From Artocarpus heterophyllus (taxonomy: Eukaryota; Streptophyta; Magnoliopsida; Rosales; Moraceae): 64,000 nt of DNA. The notes beneath the pieces were generated by a model. That model saw only the letters and a list, made by a program, of their open reading frames with translations, was not told the DNA's origin and searched no databases. The first letter of the stretch is position 1, and each line of letters opens with the position of its first letter. The DNA lies in assembly GCA_025403435.1 (NCBI GenBank), contig CM046345.1, positions 3,479,052 to 3,543,051 on the forward strand, written 5' to 3'. The position numbers and the translations under genes are program-made. This document shows positions 1 through 11,802 of this stretch, piece by piece.

Positions 1-2051
1 TTTTTGTTCTTTCAAACCCATGAGGGGTTTTGAACATGTATTTGATGAAAGTTCATGTATATGTGGTGTATGATAAGTTTGAGTTATGGAAATTTTTGTT
101 TTAGTGTAAATCGGCAATTTTTGTAAAAATAACATTTTTGTAATTTTGAGGTTAAACTTTGCAAAGATGATGTTTGAGCATGGGAATGTATTGATTAAGG
201 TATGAAATGATTTCTGCAGGGGTAAAATTGCAAGTTTGAAATGGATTTATGTAAAAATGCCATAGGGACTAAATTGAAAGAAAAAAATTCCTCTCGGCAG
301 AATTGGAAATTAGCCAAAAACACCCCTGTACAGTGATATTTTGGAAAAAGTTAAAACACAAAAGTTGTAGATCTCGATGAAACTGTTAGGCAACGCGGAC
401 GGTTCATCAAAAAACTGAATCGTTTATGAGATTTTAATTTTTCAAGAATTTATGGAAATTGTGAAAAATTTGAAAAAGGGGCAAAAACGTCATTTCTCAA
501 AGGATTTTGAATATGCTACTTTGAGCAAAAATGATCCTTGACAAAAATAGAAAATTCTGGTGCAAAGAAGTAAATTTTAGTTTCGGGGGCAAAAACGTCA
601 AAATTTTCGGTTCATGGACTAAACCGCAAAGTTTAATGAAAATGGGGCATAATTGAGAAATAAAGAGATTTGACCCACTAGGATGTTATTTTAGAATGAA
701 TATATGGTTATTTTATAAGAATAACGAAATCGAGCTCGGGTAGGTTAGTAAACCTGCGGAGGGCAAAATCGTCATTTCTGCCCAAATAACCCGAACTGCT
801 TTGAAATGTTCCCAATGGGATAAGAAAACGACTAGAAAGGTTTCCACCCTTCGTTAGAAACGATATGGTGAAGTTAGATAGAAATAAGAAAAAACGGTGG
901 TTTTTAGAGTTAAACATAGTAATGCAACTCAATTTATTAACTAACAAATGTTTCGTATTGAAACATAGTAAAATTTGGCTAATGGCTTTGTAATTGGCCA
1001 ACAGGATCCTAGGAATCTAGAAGAAAGGATATCGTGGTTAAGTTGCCCGACAATTGCATCAAGTAAGTACCCATCTCACCTACAGTATGAAATTGTAGGA
1101 TTAGAGTGTAATATGTATATGTGTATACTTGTATGTATATCAAGGTGTATACTTGTATATATGCAACAACATGAGTATTGATAAAAAAAAAAATGAAAGG
1201 GGTATACTTGTGAGTATATGGAGTATATATATACTTGAATGCATATAATAACACATACCTGAGTGTATATGATAATGTATACCAGTGTGTATATTTTATG
1301 TTAAGTACATGTGAGTATATTATGCTATATACCTGTGTGTATACTAATGTGTACCAGTGTGTATATAAAGTATGTACCTGTATGGTCTATATCGCACAAA
1401 AGCATTTATGTAGATTATGTTATGTATAACATGTACTCATCACTTCATGCATGGTATGTTAACCATAATAAGTGAATTGGTAATGAATCACCAAAAGTTA
1501 AGAAAAGTGTCGTACCGACTCCTGACTCAAGGGGAGTTTAAGGATTACAGGATGGTCACGGTGTTACGTAGACCTAAGTGCGCAATGGTACGAACACTTG
1601 GGCCATAGTTAAATATAAGAAATGATAAGGATAATGAAGGATTATAAGAAAGCATAATATGATCATGCATTTTATTGAATGTGCATGTGGGTTTATATGG
1701 GACTTACTGGGCGTTAGCTCATTAAGTTTTTCATGCTGTAGGTATTCCGACAAAAAGGTCAGAATAAATCATAATGATGAGCTGGCGGACGGATGATGTG
1801 TGCAGACTGGGTATGGTTTCCGCCGCAGTATGTTTTCCGCTGTATGATATTTTAAATTATTTGAAAGTAATGTTTGATAAGCTATATTGTAAGAGAATGA
1901 TGGTTATGTAAACACAAGTATATGTATGTATCTCACAGGTTATTAAACAATATATGTACAGTATTTGTATTAAAAAAAAAATTTCCTAAATTTTTGCCCT
2001 AAAGTAATGAAGAAAGAGTTTAATCACAGCCCGAAAAGGCGGGTTGTGACA
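1..2051 (+). mobile_element. Right part of a gypsy-type LTR (left end outside window)
   Basis: The block ends in a run reading CCCGAAAAGGCGGGTTGTGA then CA at 2051. This is the usual 3' end of plant Ty3-gypsy LTRs and resembles the end of the clean solo LTR at 19645-21792. The paralogous segment at 11732 continues leftwards with unrelated DNA, so the LTR interrupts the left side of duplicate copy 1. No coding domain is visible. Whether this is a solo LTR or one end of a full element cannot be decided here. Confidence 0.6.
1105..1385. repeat. Degenerate TGTGTATACTTG-type minisatellite inside the LTR
   Basis: About ten imperfect units built on TGTGTATAC(T/C)TG or GTGTATA recur every 20-35 bases. 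The units vary in length and sequence, so this is an old, degenerate array. The open frames across it are by-products of the repeat. Confidence 0.55.
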
Positions 2052-3315
2052 TACATTATTCAAATAAAATTTTTGTTTCGTTAGTCTATCTAATTAGGTG
2101 AGTCAAATTATAGTTAGATGGTTTACATTGTATGAATGTTCACTAAATTATTTCAAAGTTTTATCATTTTAATTGTTAAGGATTAGTAATAAGCTGGTTG
2201 GAGGTATAATGAAACTGTAACAATGCACATTTTTGAAGGTTAAGTATCATTATTTTGTATTAACATTTCTCGTTAAGTCCTGTAATTAATAGCATTTTTG
2301 TGTTCATTAGTATTTTTGTGCCTTGGTATATAAAGATGTCTAATAATATGTTTTTTATGTTTAATAATATTTTGGATAATTTTTAAAGTCGTTTATGTGT
2401 GTTAAATATGTGTTTAGTTTGAAATTCATTAAAACTATAAAAATAATTAAAGGTAATTTTATTTTGAGTCTTAATGTATTTTATAATATGTTTTAAGTTT
2501 CTAAGTATGTTGTATAACATTTTTAGTAATTTCTAAAAATATTTTTAAGTCTTAAAAATCATATTTGTGTCAAACCAAAAGATGTTGAAATTTTAAAAGT
2601 TTGTAATATTTTTGTGTATTTTAATGTAAAATAAATATTTTTAAAATTATTTTATATATTATTTTTTGTAAAATAATTAAATTTGTTCTAATTATTTGCT
2701 TTTAGATTTGAAATTTGATGGAAAAATAGAGCAAAACTGTGTCAAAACGTTCAAACTCGAACAACAAATGCCTTCAAAAAAACAAAAGATTCAAATTTTA
2801 TTCTAGAAGTGCCACGTAGTACGTTCTCAGCTGTTGGATTGCGTCGACAGCTTCTCCAGACCGTCAAACGGGCTGCCACGTGTCATCACTAGAACAGCCA
2901 CCAGACATGTAGGGCCGCGCACTTGGGAGAATCAAGCAATGCGTCAGATCTGCCGCTACTGTTTTACATATTGTTGGTCAAAGTTCAATCTCAGCTGTCC
3001 ATTGACTTGATCAAATGGTTCTGGTTTGTTCTTATTTTGGTCCCATTTGGTCCCATTGGTCCCATTTTACTCTGCGTTTCTTAGCCGTTCGATCCCGTGA
3101 TTAACACTCCAGATGAAGCTACACTTGTACATGCCTCCGCCGCGCACAGCAGATTTCATGCAAGAATCTACATTCTAAGCAAACTTGAAATGAAGAAGAA
3201 AAAGAAGAAAAAATTATTAAAAAAATGTTGTAAATGGCCAATTCATTGGTCAAGTTTTTCAAACAATAAATAGTAAAAATATTAAAAAAAATTAATGAAC
3301 AGTAGGAAATTTGCC

Positions 3316-3323
3316 TATAAATA
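3316..3323 (+). promoter_or_regulatory. TATA-like box inside duplicate copy 1
   Basis: TATAAATA lies in the context GCCTATAAATACGGGG and is followed by a pyrimidine-rich leader-like stretch. The equivalent in copy 2 (near 12994) reads CTACAAATA, so the box is intact only in copy 1. No gene follows at a normal distance, so function is unproven. Confidence 0.25.
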
Positions 3324-4704
3324 CGGGGTTCTTCCCCATGATTTCTCAACCCTCTCTTTTCTTTCTTCTACTAACCGTTAAGCTTCTAACTCAGCAGTTT
3401 CACCTTTTTTGGAGGAGATGCTACTAGAGCACTCCTCTGACCCCGCTAAAAATAATATAACAATGCCTAAATTAGTCTAGCAAGTGTGATAAGCCATAGA
3501 GATGATGTTGTATATATAGTACTTTAGTATAGATTTTAACTCTATATCTGCTTTATAATGTTTATATTTTTATAGAAGAAATTATATGTTTTATGTTTTT
3601 AATAATTATTGTTAGTATTATTATGCTGCCCGTTTTTACATAAATTCAGTTATGCTTTGTTTATGTAATTTGATTATATTGCATAATTAATATTAATGAT
3701 AATGAAATAATGCTTAATTTTATGGAATGTCTTTTATTGTAATATGACTTGTTATGTTGTTGATTTTAGATATTTCCTAAGACGAGGTGTTATCAAAATT
3801 AACGTAAAAATGTATCCCATTTAAATATAATAATTTTGATTTATTATTATTTTTTCTATTTTAAAATTATGTTAATTATAATTACAATGATAGCGGTTAT
3901 AATTTTCATAATTAGTGCACCAAATCATTAGTGAAAGATAATTATTTTGCTACTTTTTATAAGAAAATATTCACTGCATTATAGCTTGTTATATTGTTCT
4001 TTTGGTTAACTTATAAACTTAGTAAAAGTGCTTGCAATTAATGAGACAAGATATAATAAATCAAATACTTTAGATAATTAATTAAAGTTAAAATTCTATA
4101 TCAGTTATAAAACATACAAAGGATTCTTAAAGCTTCACTATTTTAATTTTATGTTTTAAAATTCTCAAAAATATTTCTTTTCTATAAAGTTTTGTTTTGA
4201 AAAACCCCTTTCTACTTTAAACTAAAAATTTTCAATCTTTCAAAAACATATCTCCCTATATATACGAGAATCCCTTTCTACACTATACATGTCTGCATTA
4301 AAGAATCATTTTGGGTAACACAACAGTTGATAAATCTGATTTTGTGCATGTAGGAGGATAAGTGTGCTATGGGGTTTGGTTGCTACAGTGGCTAGTGTGG
4401 TCGTTCTTGGGGATGATGATTGAAGATGGTCGTGTGGTGAAGATTAATGAGAGTGGTGATAATGGTAATGGGAAAATGGTGTTGGAGAATAATGGTAATG
4501 CTATGAAAAAGATGGTAAAGGCTGCGGTGGTGGTAGCATGTCTCCCGCCATGCTCCGTCGTTGGTGATGACAATAAAGCGGTGGAGAATGGGGCCATTGG
4601 TGGGCACTCCATTATCGAGCTCTATAACTCTGGTCATATAAGCCGTCTTCAAAGGGACTTCAATATCCAATCATGGCTACCATACCTATCCAGGAAAAAT
4701 AGAA

Positions 4705-5040
4705 GGCTCTGATGCCAAATAGCGCAAAAGAATTGGAAAGAAAGATTTTACTGGCCTAACTCGAATGGAGGATTTAAAAACCCATATTAAGAAAACCTCC
4801 TCAAAAGGAAAAACCCCAAACTAGAAGATAAAACACTCAAAATTTGTATTCAATATTAATATTCTCATCTTCTTACAATTGGCTAAAAAGGATATTTATA
4901 ACCCTCTAATAAAACAATAATAAGTATTCACTACAATAAACGATACAAATAATGATTAACTAATAATAAAATAAACCTAAAAATATTATAAAAAAGCCTA
5001 TTATAGTTATAATCTCCCCACATCAAGTGGAGATCAAGTG
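4705..5040 (-). mobile_element. Possible LTR-retroelement remnant with a PBS-like site (copy 1)
   Basis: The reverse complement of 4705-4720 reads ATTTGGCATCAGAGCC, one base away from the methionine-initiator tRNA primer binding site common in plant LTR elements. AT-rich, LTR-like sequence follows to the right. The same site occurs at 14396-14411 in copy 2. No partner LTR or pol domain is visible, so this is a weak call. Confidence 0.3.
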
Positions 5041-5353
5041 GAGAACCCAACGTGTGTATATGAAAAGAGATGACCTTAAAGACAATGAACAACCTTTTTT
5101 CACGATCCTTGTCGGCCTTTTAAATCTTTATACTCCTTAATCCTTTATCGATGCAAAAAGACGCAGACTTAATTACGCCATGCATAAGTATAATTAATTA
5201 AGTTCCGTTAACATACATGTATATTTAAGAGAAGACACAATTGACAAAATTAGGAAACTAATGAGTATTTTAATTAGGTTAGCAACAAAACAAGGTTTAT
5301 ATCTCAAAAAATGTAGAGTACCAATGCAATGTTACATTGAAAACTAGGATACC

Positions 5354-5390
<37 letters not shown>
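5354..5390. repeat. (ATA)n microsatellite, copy 1
   Basis: A perfect trinucleotide run of about 37 bases. The matching run in copy 2 (15043-15064) is about 15 bases shorter, so the copies have diverged by repeat-length change as well as substitutions. Confidence 0.9.
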
Positions 5391-5391
<1 letters not shown>

Positions 5392-5970
5392 TCTTATTAA
5401 TATAATATTGTTATAACAGGGTTGGGGATGGATATGCAATTTATCAATACTAACTTCGTCGGACCCAAAAAAAAAAAAAAAAAAAAAGAAACATGCATGA
5501 ACGGGTATTGCAACGACAAAAAACTTGCCGTAAATAATCCTAAATTTACAATGCTAATGTATGCTTTTTTTTTTTTTTAAGGAAACGTTTGACGTCGCAA
5601 AAATTATGGAGTATAATTAATGAATTTATTAGACTAATTATGTGTTATTTGTGTGCCAAATCAAAAACTTAGGTGATACTTTTATGATCTACGTATTTGA
5701 AAATATGGATTTTGTTCCTTTGATCATTTGTAGAAATTTTGTTTTTGATAATCAATTGTTGTGAAATTACATTTTTGTCCTTGATTTATGTTGTTCCACG
5801 TGATCTTCCACATTCCAAAAACTCGAGTTGCCAAATTAAAATTCCAACGCACCGCTTGGACCATTGTTAAATAGAAGTTGTCCTTATACCAAAATCACTT
5901 TTATTTTTGTTTCATTTCCTCTCTCATTTTTCTTTCTTCTTCTATTTGTCAAATTTCAGAAACCAAGAAT

Positions 5971-6126
5971 ATGGCTGAACAAAAACCTCTTATAATCGAG
6001 AAATCAAAGAGTTTTGGCCACAAAAACTTGAAAATTAGTTGGCCTTCCTTCTAGAGGGCCTTGAGAAAAGTTGTTGAGATTTCATCAAAGACCAGCTATA
6101 AGGTCAGCTTTGCCCACTGGTTTTAA
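5971..6126 (+). pseudogene. Broken short reading frame, copy 1 (unrecognised)
   Basis: An ATG at 5971, behind a pyrimidine-rich leader-like stretch and a G-box CACGTG near 5798, opens a 51-codon frame beginning MAEQKPLIIEKSKSFGHKN. It is broken by TAG at 6052-6054 and continues in frame to TAA at 6124-6126 (RALRKVVEISSKTSYKVSF and on). The basic, serine-rich character and plausible start suggest a remnant of a small gene or first exon. I do not recognise the family. Copy 2 carries the same stop, so the break predates the duplication. Confidence 0.3.
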
Positions 6127-7689
6127 GGCTTTCCAAAAGTCTGCTAATTTCGGTTTGTTGATGACTTGAGTTGGAGAAATTTGGATTTAACGACTTAAGA
6201 TTTGAGGTTTTTTCTCTCTATTTTGAATTCTTTCTATTTAACTTAAGATTCTTGTCAGTTTTAATTAACTTGTTGAAATTTCTTTGTGCGCACTTGATTT
6301 TTTTTTTCTTTTTAGTTTATATGGTTGTTGACTGTGTAAAGATGTTCCACATATTTTTTGTTTATTTTAGACATGGATTTGAAGATTAACTTTCATCTAT
6401 AATCGTCTATTTTGACGCCTTAAGAAATTTGAGTTTGTTATGACTTTTGGATGACATTTTTGAGTTTTAATATACTGAATTAAATTTGCGCATGAGTGGA
6501 AGGAGTACTTGTTTTTCAAATCTATTGGTTTCGTCAGATTTGAAGTTCAACTACAATTGATCTTTTAAGTTTTCAATGTTGATAAATGTTTTTGAGAAAA
6601 GTTTTATACATGAATTATTTTTATGGACATTTAAACCTTACGAGATAATTTTTTTTTTTTTTTAGCTATTGTTTTTCGAGATGATTTATCGAGTGTTCTG
6701 GATTTGGGTTTATAGAAATCAGGTTAATTATTTTACGTTAATTTTTATTTAATCGTGGCCTCCGTTTTTGGGTGATGACAAAATGCTAATGCATGGCTAA
6801 TATTACAAAAAAAAAAAAAAAAAAAAATCTTCTTCTCAAAAAATAAATAAATAAAGAAATCGATAATCAAAATTACGTAACTCTTACACATTTGTTACGT
6901 CTACCTGTTTTTTAATTAACTTTGTCGCCTGGACAGCCGGGTCTGTCCAAATATTTGACTTTTCAGTCTTTCCAATATCACTGGTTCTCTATACACAACA
7001 GAAGAACTTTACATGAAGAATACTAAACCACCCAATATACCCGGTTCCCAAACAAACAGTTATGCTTGAAAAACTCCTGCCACAGTCTATCCAGGTGGAT
7101 GAAACGTGGCACGAGTCTATATGAAAGCAAAATCTTGTCTATACAAAATTTTTTATTCATTTATATATATATATATATACTTTGCTTATATACTTGTATA
7201 AATAATTTAATTTGGAATGGGAAATCTAGGTGTAGGACCCACACTACCTTGCCGTTTGACTAGTCATATCTGGCATACAAAACATGACCTACCGTCGATT
7301 TAATTGGAAAATTCAATTGATAAAGAATAGAGGACCGCATTAGTACTCTAATATTTATAAATCGAGTAACTCTATCATTTACAAAATTATAAATTTTAGT
7401 ACAACATATTTTATATTTTTTAGACTAAATTTTATTATTTTATTATTAACAGAATAATAACTCCCCGTGAGATCAAATAAAATTAGTTTTATATGTCAGC
7501 TTTTATTATTTTATCATGTGTACGTGTATTCAAAAAGGTACAAAACTACCCTGAAGCTTGCATATCGAGCTTTGAAATATATTAATCAATCATAATATCC
7601 CCTACGGTGGTTGGGTCCTTGCCAAACCACGCTGTGCTATGTGTGCGTACACACAAATATATACACACACATACACCATAATCTTGGCC

Positions 7690-7863
7690 CCACACTCCCC
7701 GCAGCTGTAGATCGAAGCCATCTGATTGATTGATTGATTTTTTTTTTTTTTTTTTTTTTAGTGGGATTGATTGGGTTTTGAAGAAGAGAATTTATTTATT
7801 TATTTATTTTTTAATTTTCAAAACCGCGTGTTTTTTGGCTGGACCTGACGCCTTAGCCCTTAG
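7690..7863. other. Unrelated sequence replacing the gene behind copy 1
   Basis: Where copy 2 enters the dioxygenase leader, copy 1 continues into a stretch with a GATT repeat, a poly-T run and a TTTA repeat. No coding sequence is seen. Confidence 0.7.
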
Positions 7864-8790
7864 CTGACGACAAATTTTGTAACAAATGACAATGATAGAA
7901 TAATAGAATCGACAAGAAACTTAAAACGACAATAATATAGAATACGACATTAGATTCCAAACGAGAATGAAGTGATGAACTAAAAGGACTGGAAACGACA
8001 ATAACAAAACATACGACATCAGATGTCAAACGAGAATGAAGTCATGAACTGGAAAGACGACAACTGCCTTGGAAACGGCAATCTCATCATTATAATGACA
8101 TTGGCAAGTAAAACGTATAGACGATGTTAACATTAACGACATGAACTTTCAAAAATCACTATAAGCAAGAAAGTATCAAAAGTTTGAAACGACAGTGAAC
8201 TCATAAAACGAGAAAATCCTCAAAAAAAAAAAAAAAAGAGAAAAGCATCGACCTAGATCTCGTAAGAAAACGACATAGAGTGAATAAACGACTACAACAG
8301 TGTAATTTTTAAATTAAAAAAAGGCCCACCTGTACAGATGAGAGACACAGGCTGAAGCGAGACAAATAGAACTGCCCTTGAGCAAAACTTGTCAGTACCA
8401 TGTTCTTTAAAAAAGCAACAATAATCTCTCGAACATTCTGTCTTAAGGACAACACTCTTAAAAGGTGATGTTGACTCACCAAAAAAACGACAGGAATTTT
8501 AATAATCGACAATTAAAAAACCCATAACGACAAACACGATTTCTCTTATAACTTCAAGCAACAAAAACCAAGAAATTCGACAATATTCTCAACAAACGTG
8601 CGTAAACTCCTGAAACGACAAAACAAGAACAGTAGCGTCAGCAAAACGAGATTGACTTGGAGAACAAGAGAACATTAACAGTAAAAACGACATAAACCGG
8701 AAAAAGTTAATAAGTTATCGACTGGAAACAACATGTGCATAAGAAAATATCCATAATAAACGATATTTAACTTGAAAACGACAATTTACA
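7864..8790 (+). repeat. Strand-biased cluster of AAACGAC(A) motifs
   Basis: ACGAC occurs 15 times on the plus strand (first bases at 7867, 7926, 7944, 7995, 8013, 8057, 8136, 8189, 8270, 8288, 8487, 8527, 8615, 8697, 8778), usually as AAACGACA. I see none in the reverse orientation. AAACGAG occurs several more times. Around 7922-8056 there is a recognisable 69 bp direct repeat carrying two motifs per unit. The rest is irregularly spaced. Such clusters resemble subterminal transposase-binding repeats of CACTA-type transposons, but no CACTA termini were identified. No gene is seen. Confidence 0.7.
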
Positions 8791-8942
8791 AAGCCATATT
8801 AAATTTGGAAACTACAACAGCCTCCCAAAACAGATAATGCGTGGAGAATCCAACTGTGTACTGTAACGAAGAGAAATGACCTTAGGAAAAAAAAAATGAA
8901 GTAATGACAACCATTTTTTAATTATTATTGTAGGCCCCTTAA

Positions 8943-9062
8943 GAGCTCGTTTGGTTCGAGTATTTGAATGGAGTATTTGAATGAAGATTTAAATTTTTGT
9001 GAGAGAAAATACTGTAGCAAAATGATTCGAACCGTGATTCGAATCACGAAACAAACAGGCCC
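8943..9062. mobile_element. Short Tourist/Harbinger-like MITE (120 bp)
   Basis: The ends read GAGCTCGTTTGG and AAACAGGCCC, roughly inverted, and are flanked by TAA on both sides (8940-8942 and 9063-9065), as expected for PIF/Harbinger insertions. The paralogous sequence near 5115 lacks the element and shows a single TTTTAAATC, which is the empty site. A relative lies at 62335-62441. Confidence 0.8.
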
Positions 9063-9193
9063 TAAATCTTCATGCTCCTTAATCCTTCGTTGATGTAAAA
9101 GGACGCAAACTAATTACACCATACATACTTATAATAATTAATTTCCCTCAAAATGCTTAAATTTTTAAGAGAGGGTATAGCCGACAATATTAA

Positions 9194-9715
9194 GAGTCCG
9201 TTTGGTAAATAGATTTAAATTAGTGATTTAATTTGAGTTAATGTGATTTGAATTAGGATTTGAGTTAGTGATTTGAATTGACGTTTGGATGTGCATTTAA
9301 GTTTTAATCTGAGTATAGAATAAAATTGAAATTTGTGTTTGAAGAGGTAGTGAAGATAGTTTTTGATTTATTAATAAATTTAATAAAATCTTAATGTTAA
9401 TGATCTTAAAAAATATGCAATATGAATCTTGATTTATTTATCTCTTCATTAAGAACACAATGAAAAAAATTATCTCAATTGGATATCAAATGAAAAAGTT
9501 ATGATTTTTTTCTCAAATATAAGAGAGAGAATTTTAGTTTTTATTGTGGCAAAGATATCTAAGTTTAAAGGGGATGAGAACTCTGAAAACTTATATTATT
9601 GATACTCAAATTATTCGAATTTTGGAGGAAACAAACACATATCCGAAGGATTCTTGATACTCGAATCTAAATTTGAGTCCATTGAGTTCAAAGAATGCAT
9701 GAAACAAACATGCAC
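9194..9715. mobile_element. Tourist/Harbinger-like MITE (522 bp), copy A
   Basis: The element begins GAGTCCGTTTGGTAAATAG and ends in ACAAACATGCAC, with TAA duplicated at 9191-9193 and 9716-9718. The paralogous sequence near 5250 lacks it. It is closely similar over its whole length to 32211-32739. It encodes no protein and is therefore non-autonomous. Confidence 0.85.
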
Positions 9716-9745
9716 TAAGGAACTCACAAACATTTTAACTAGGTT

Positions 9746-11434
9746 GCCACTTTGATGAACAATCTACCCAACATAAAATTCTATTTTCTATAGTGTCGGC
9801 TTTGCTGCTGCTTTATCTTCTTCTAATTCCGAATTTTTTCAAATATTTCGCCCTTTTCAATTGTCCTTGTGTTAACACCTTTATTTTCTTTTTCCACATA
9901 CGTTGATATTAATCCATATTTCACAAGATGTTTATGTGTTTATGGACATCAAAAAAAAATTTTTTTTTTTTGAAAGGATATGGACGTCATGTGGACGTGT
10001 GTGCTACAAGATTTTGTTTTTAGCCATCTGATATAAATAAGATAGTTGTAACAAATTTGATATTTAAAAAAATTGTGATATTTATGAGCATTGAATTTAG
10101 AAAACTCATTAAATATTATTTTAGAAGGGCAACTTGTTATTTACCTACTGCCATGACTTTTTTAAGCATTTTTTAATTAAAAATAGAACCTAATTAAAGA
10201 TTCATTTTCTCATTTTTGAATCTCATTCATAATTTGATTTCATATTATGTTTATTCTTCATTTTAATTCCCTAATTTTCATTCCGTGATTCTTTTTCACT
10301 TTAATTAAGAATGAGTTGGTTTGCACTAGCCTAACTAAAATAGTTTAAAATCAAAGAGCCATCCGTTTGCATTCTTTTTCCTTTTCTTCTCAAATTTCTT
10401 ATCTTTTTAACCACTGAGAATCTTGTTTGTTCTCTTCGTGCCCTTTGGCTTACCAGATATTGAGACCGAACAAAACAAACAATACTACCAAAAAGGAAAA
10501 AAAATGTATTTTCTTTTAATTTATGTTTTTCAATCCGTAAAGCAACTTATTGTAGCAATCAGATTGGAAAGAAACTAACCCTTAGCACAAGAAAGTGTAA
10601 AAGGGTCAAGAACAGGAGAGAGAAGCAAATGAAAAAAATGGAAATATGTAGACTTTTGAGTAATTTCTTATTATTTGTATATATGATCTCTTCTCCATGT
10701 GGCATCGTCTTGTGGTTTTGTGTTCTATTCTGTAAGTTTTCGTGAGTTATAAAATTAAAAAAAGTGTTTTCTAAATATTAGTTTTTTAGCAATTAATGTG
10801 TTATTATTTTATTTTGCTTTTTGAATTTCATATTAATATGATATCATTTTTTGTTCTTTGAATCGTCTAACTTTATAGACTCTCAAAACATTGTTTTATT
10901 TAACATTTAAATATGTTTATTTTTCAAAATGTTTGTAAGCTATTATTTTCATATACGCATTGTAATATTTAATTGTGGTGGTAAGTCAAAACTATGAATA
11001 TTGGAGTTTTGTTATTTTGTGAATTCAAACAATTAAGGGCCGTAACATTTTCAAATTTTACTAATTAATTAAATAAATTAATTAATGATAAATCAAAGTT
11101 AAAAAAAATATATAAAGCAAAAAATAAAAAGAAATAAAAGGAAAGTTAAATAATAAATAAAGTATGTAAAGTTGTTATAAAGTTAGATAAGTTTGGTTTC
11201 GTAGCCTCTTTAACTCGAGTAAATAAGCTCTAGGGGATGCTTCAACACCTAGTACCTTAGTTCAATTGGTCTGGGAGTTACTAACTTAAAGCTCGTTAAA
11301 TAGGTTATGGTGAAAGCTTAAAGGAAACATTGCACTTTCTACCACTGTTGTAAGTTTAATTTTTGTTTATATTTCTGCTCTTTAATTGTTCTAATAAATA
11401 AATTTGAAATATTACTGCCTGCAGGAGTTATTTA
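9746..11434. other. Gene-free AT-rich spacer
   Basis: This stretch consists of AT-rich DNA with poly-A and poly-T runs. I found no supported coding sequence, RNA gene or clear transposon terminus. Confidence 0.6.
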
Positions 11435-11802
11435 AATCAAAATATCATAATAATTTTATTCTTAGTTTTTGATAAAACTTCACATTTATTCATTATTACT
11501 TGGTTCACTAAGTTTGGCTTGTATACATTTTGTTAAATGGCATATAAATTATTCAAATAAAATTTTTGTTTCATTAGTCTATCTAGTTAGATGAGTCAAA
11601 TTATAGTTAGATGGTTTGAATCAAAATATCATAATAATTTTATTCGTAGTTTTTGATGAAACTTCACGTTTATTCATTATTACTTGGTTCACTAAGTTTG
11701 GCTTGTATACGTTTTGTTAAATGGCATATAAATTATTCAAATAAAATTTTTGTTTCGTTAGTCTATCTAGTTAGGTGAGTCAAATTATAGTTAGATGGTT
11801 TA
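11435..11802 (+). repeat. 184 bp tandem duplication at the left edge of copy 2
   Basis: Two units (11435-11618 and 11619-11802) both start AATCAAAATATCATAA and end in TTAGATGGTTT, with only a few differences. The second unit leads into the 5.6 kb duplicated segment. Confidence 0.9.

Larger units (their letters stand above)
2055..7689 (+). repeat. 5.6 kb segmental duplication, copy 1 (no gene behind it)
   Basis: This segment aligns nearly base for base with 11732-17359 at an offset of about 9.67 kb. Differences are scattered substitutions and changes in homopolymer or microsatellite length. Homology stops sharply at 7689, where copy 2 continues into the 5' leader of the dioxygenase gene but copy 1 runs into unrelated sequence. 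The left end is cut by the LTR ending at 2051. The segment holds no convincing intact gene, only a broken short frame, an LTR remnant and simple repeats. Confidence 0.93.
8815..9745 (+). repeat. Third, older copy of part of the duplicated segment, split by two MITEs
   Basis: Outside the two MITEs at 8943-9062 and 9194-9715, this stretch aligns with about 5025-5290 of copy 1 and the matching part of copy 2. Shared landmarks are GTGGAGAA(C/T)CCAAC, GAGA(A)ATGACCTTA, CTCCTTAATCCTT and TTTTAA(T/C)TAGGTT. Divergence is much greater than between copies 1 and 2, so this is an older duplicate or another member of a dispersed family. Confidence 0.75.

Noticed and set aside
1009..1429. Tyr/Val-rich frames on both strands
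   Set aside because: Translations of the TGTATA-type minisatellite within the LTR.
4362..4712. 116-residue open frame, also present at 14053-14403, overlapped by two frames on the other strand
   Set aside because: Present in both copies only because the DNA is duplicated. It has low-complexity GGT/GAT composition, no recognised domain, no plausible promoter, and lies beside an LTR primer-site remnant.
6171..6389. 72-residue hydrophobic frame, duplicated at 15845
   Set aside because: T-rich sequence gives Phe/Leu-rich translations by chance, with no ATG context or homology.
7864..8790. CRISPR-like array
   Set aside because: Motifs are 5-8 bases, spacing is irregular and the genome is a plant. 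No direct repeats of CRISPR size occur.
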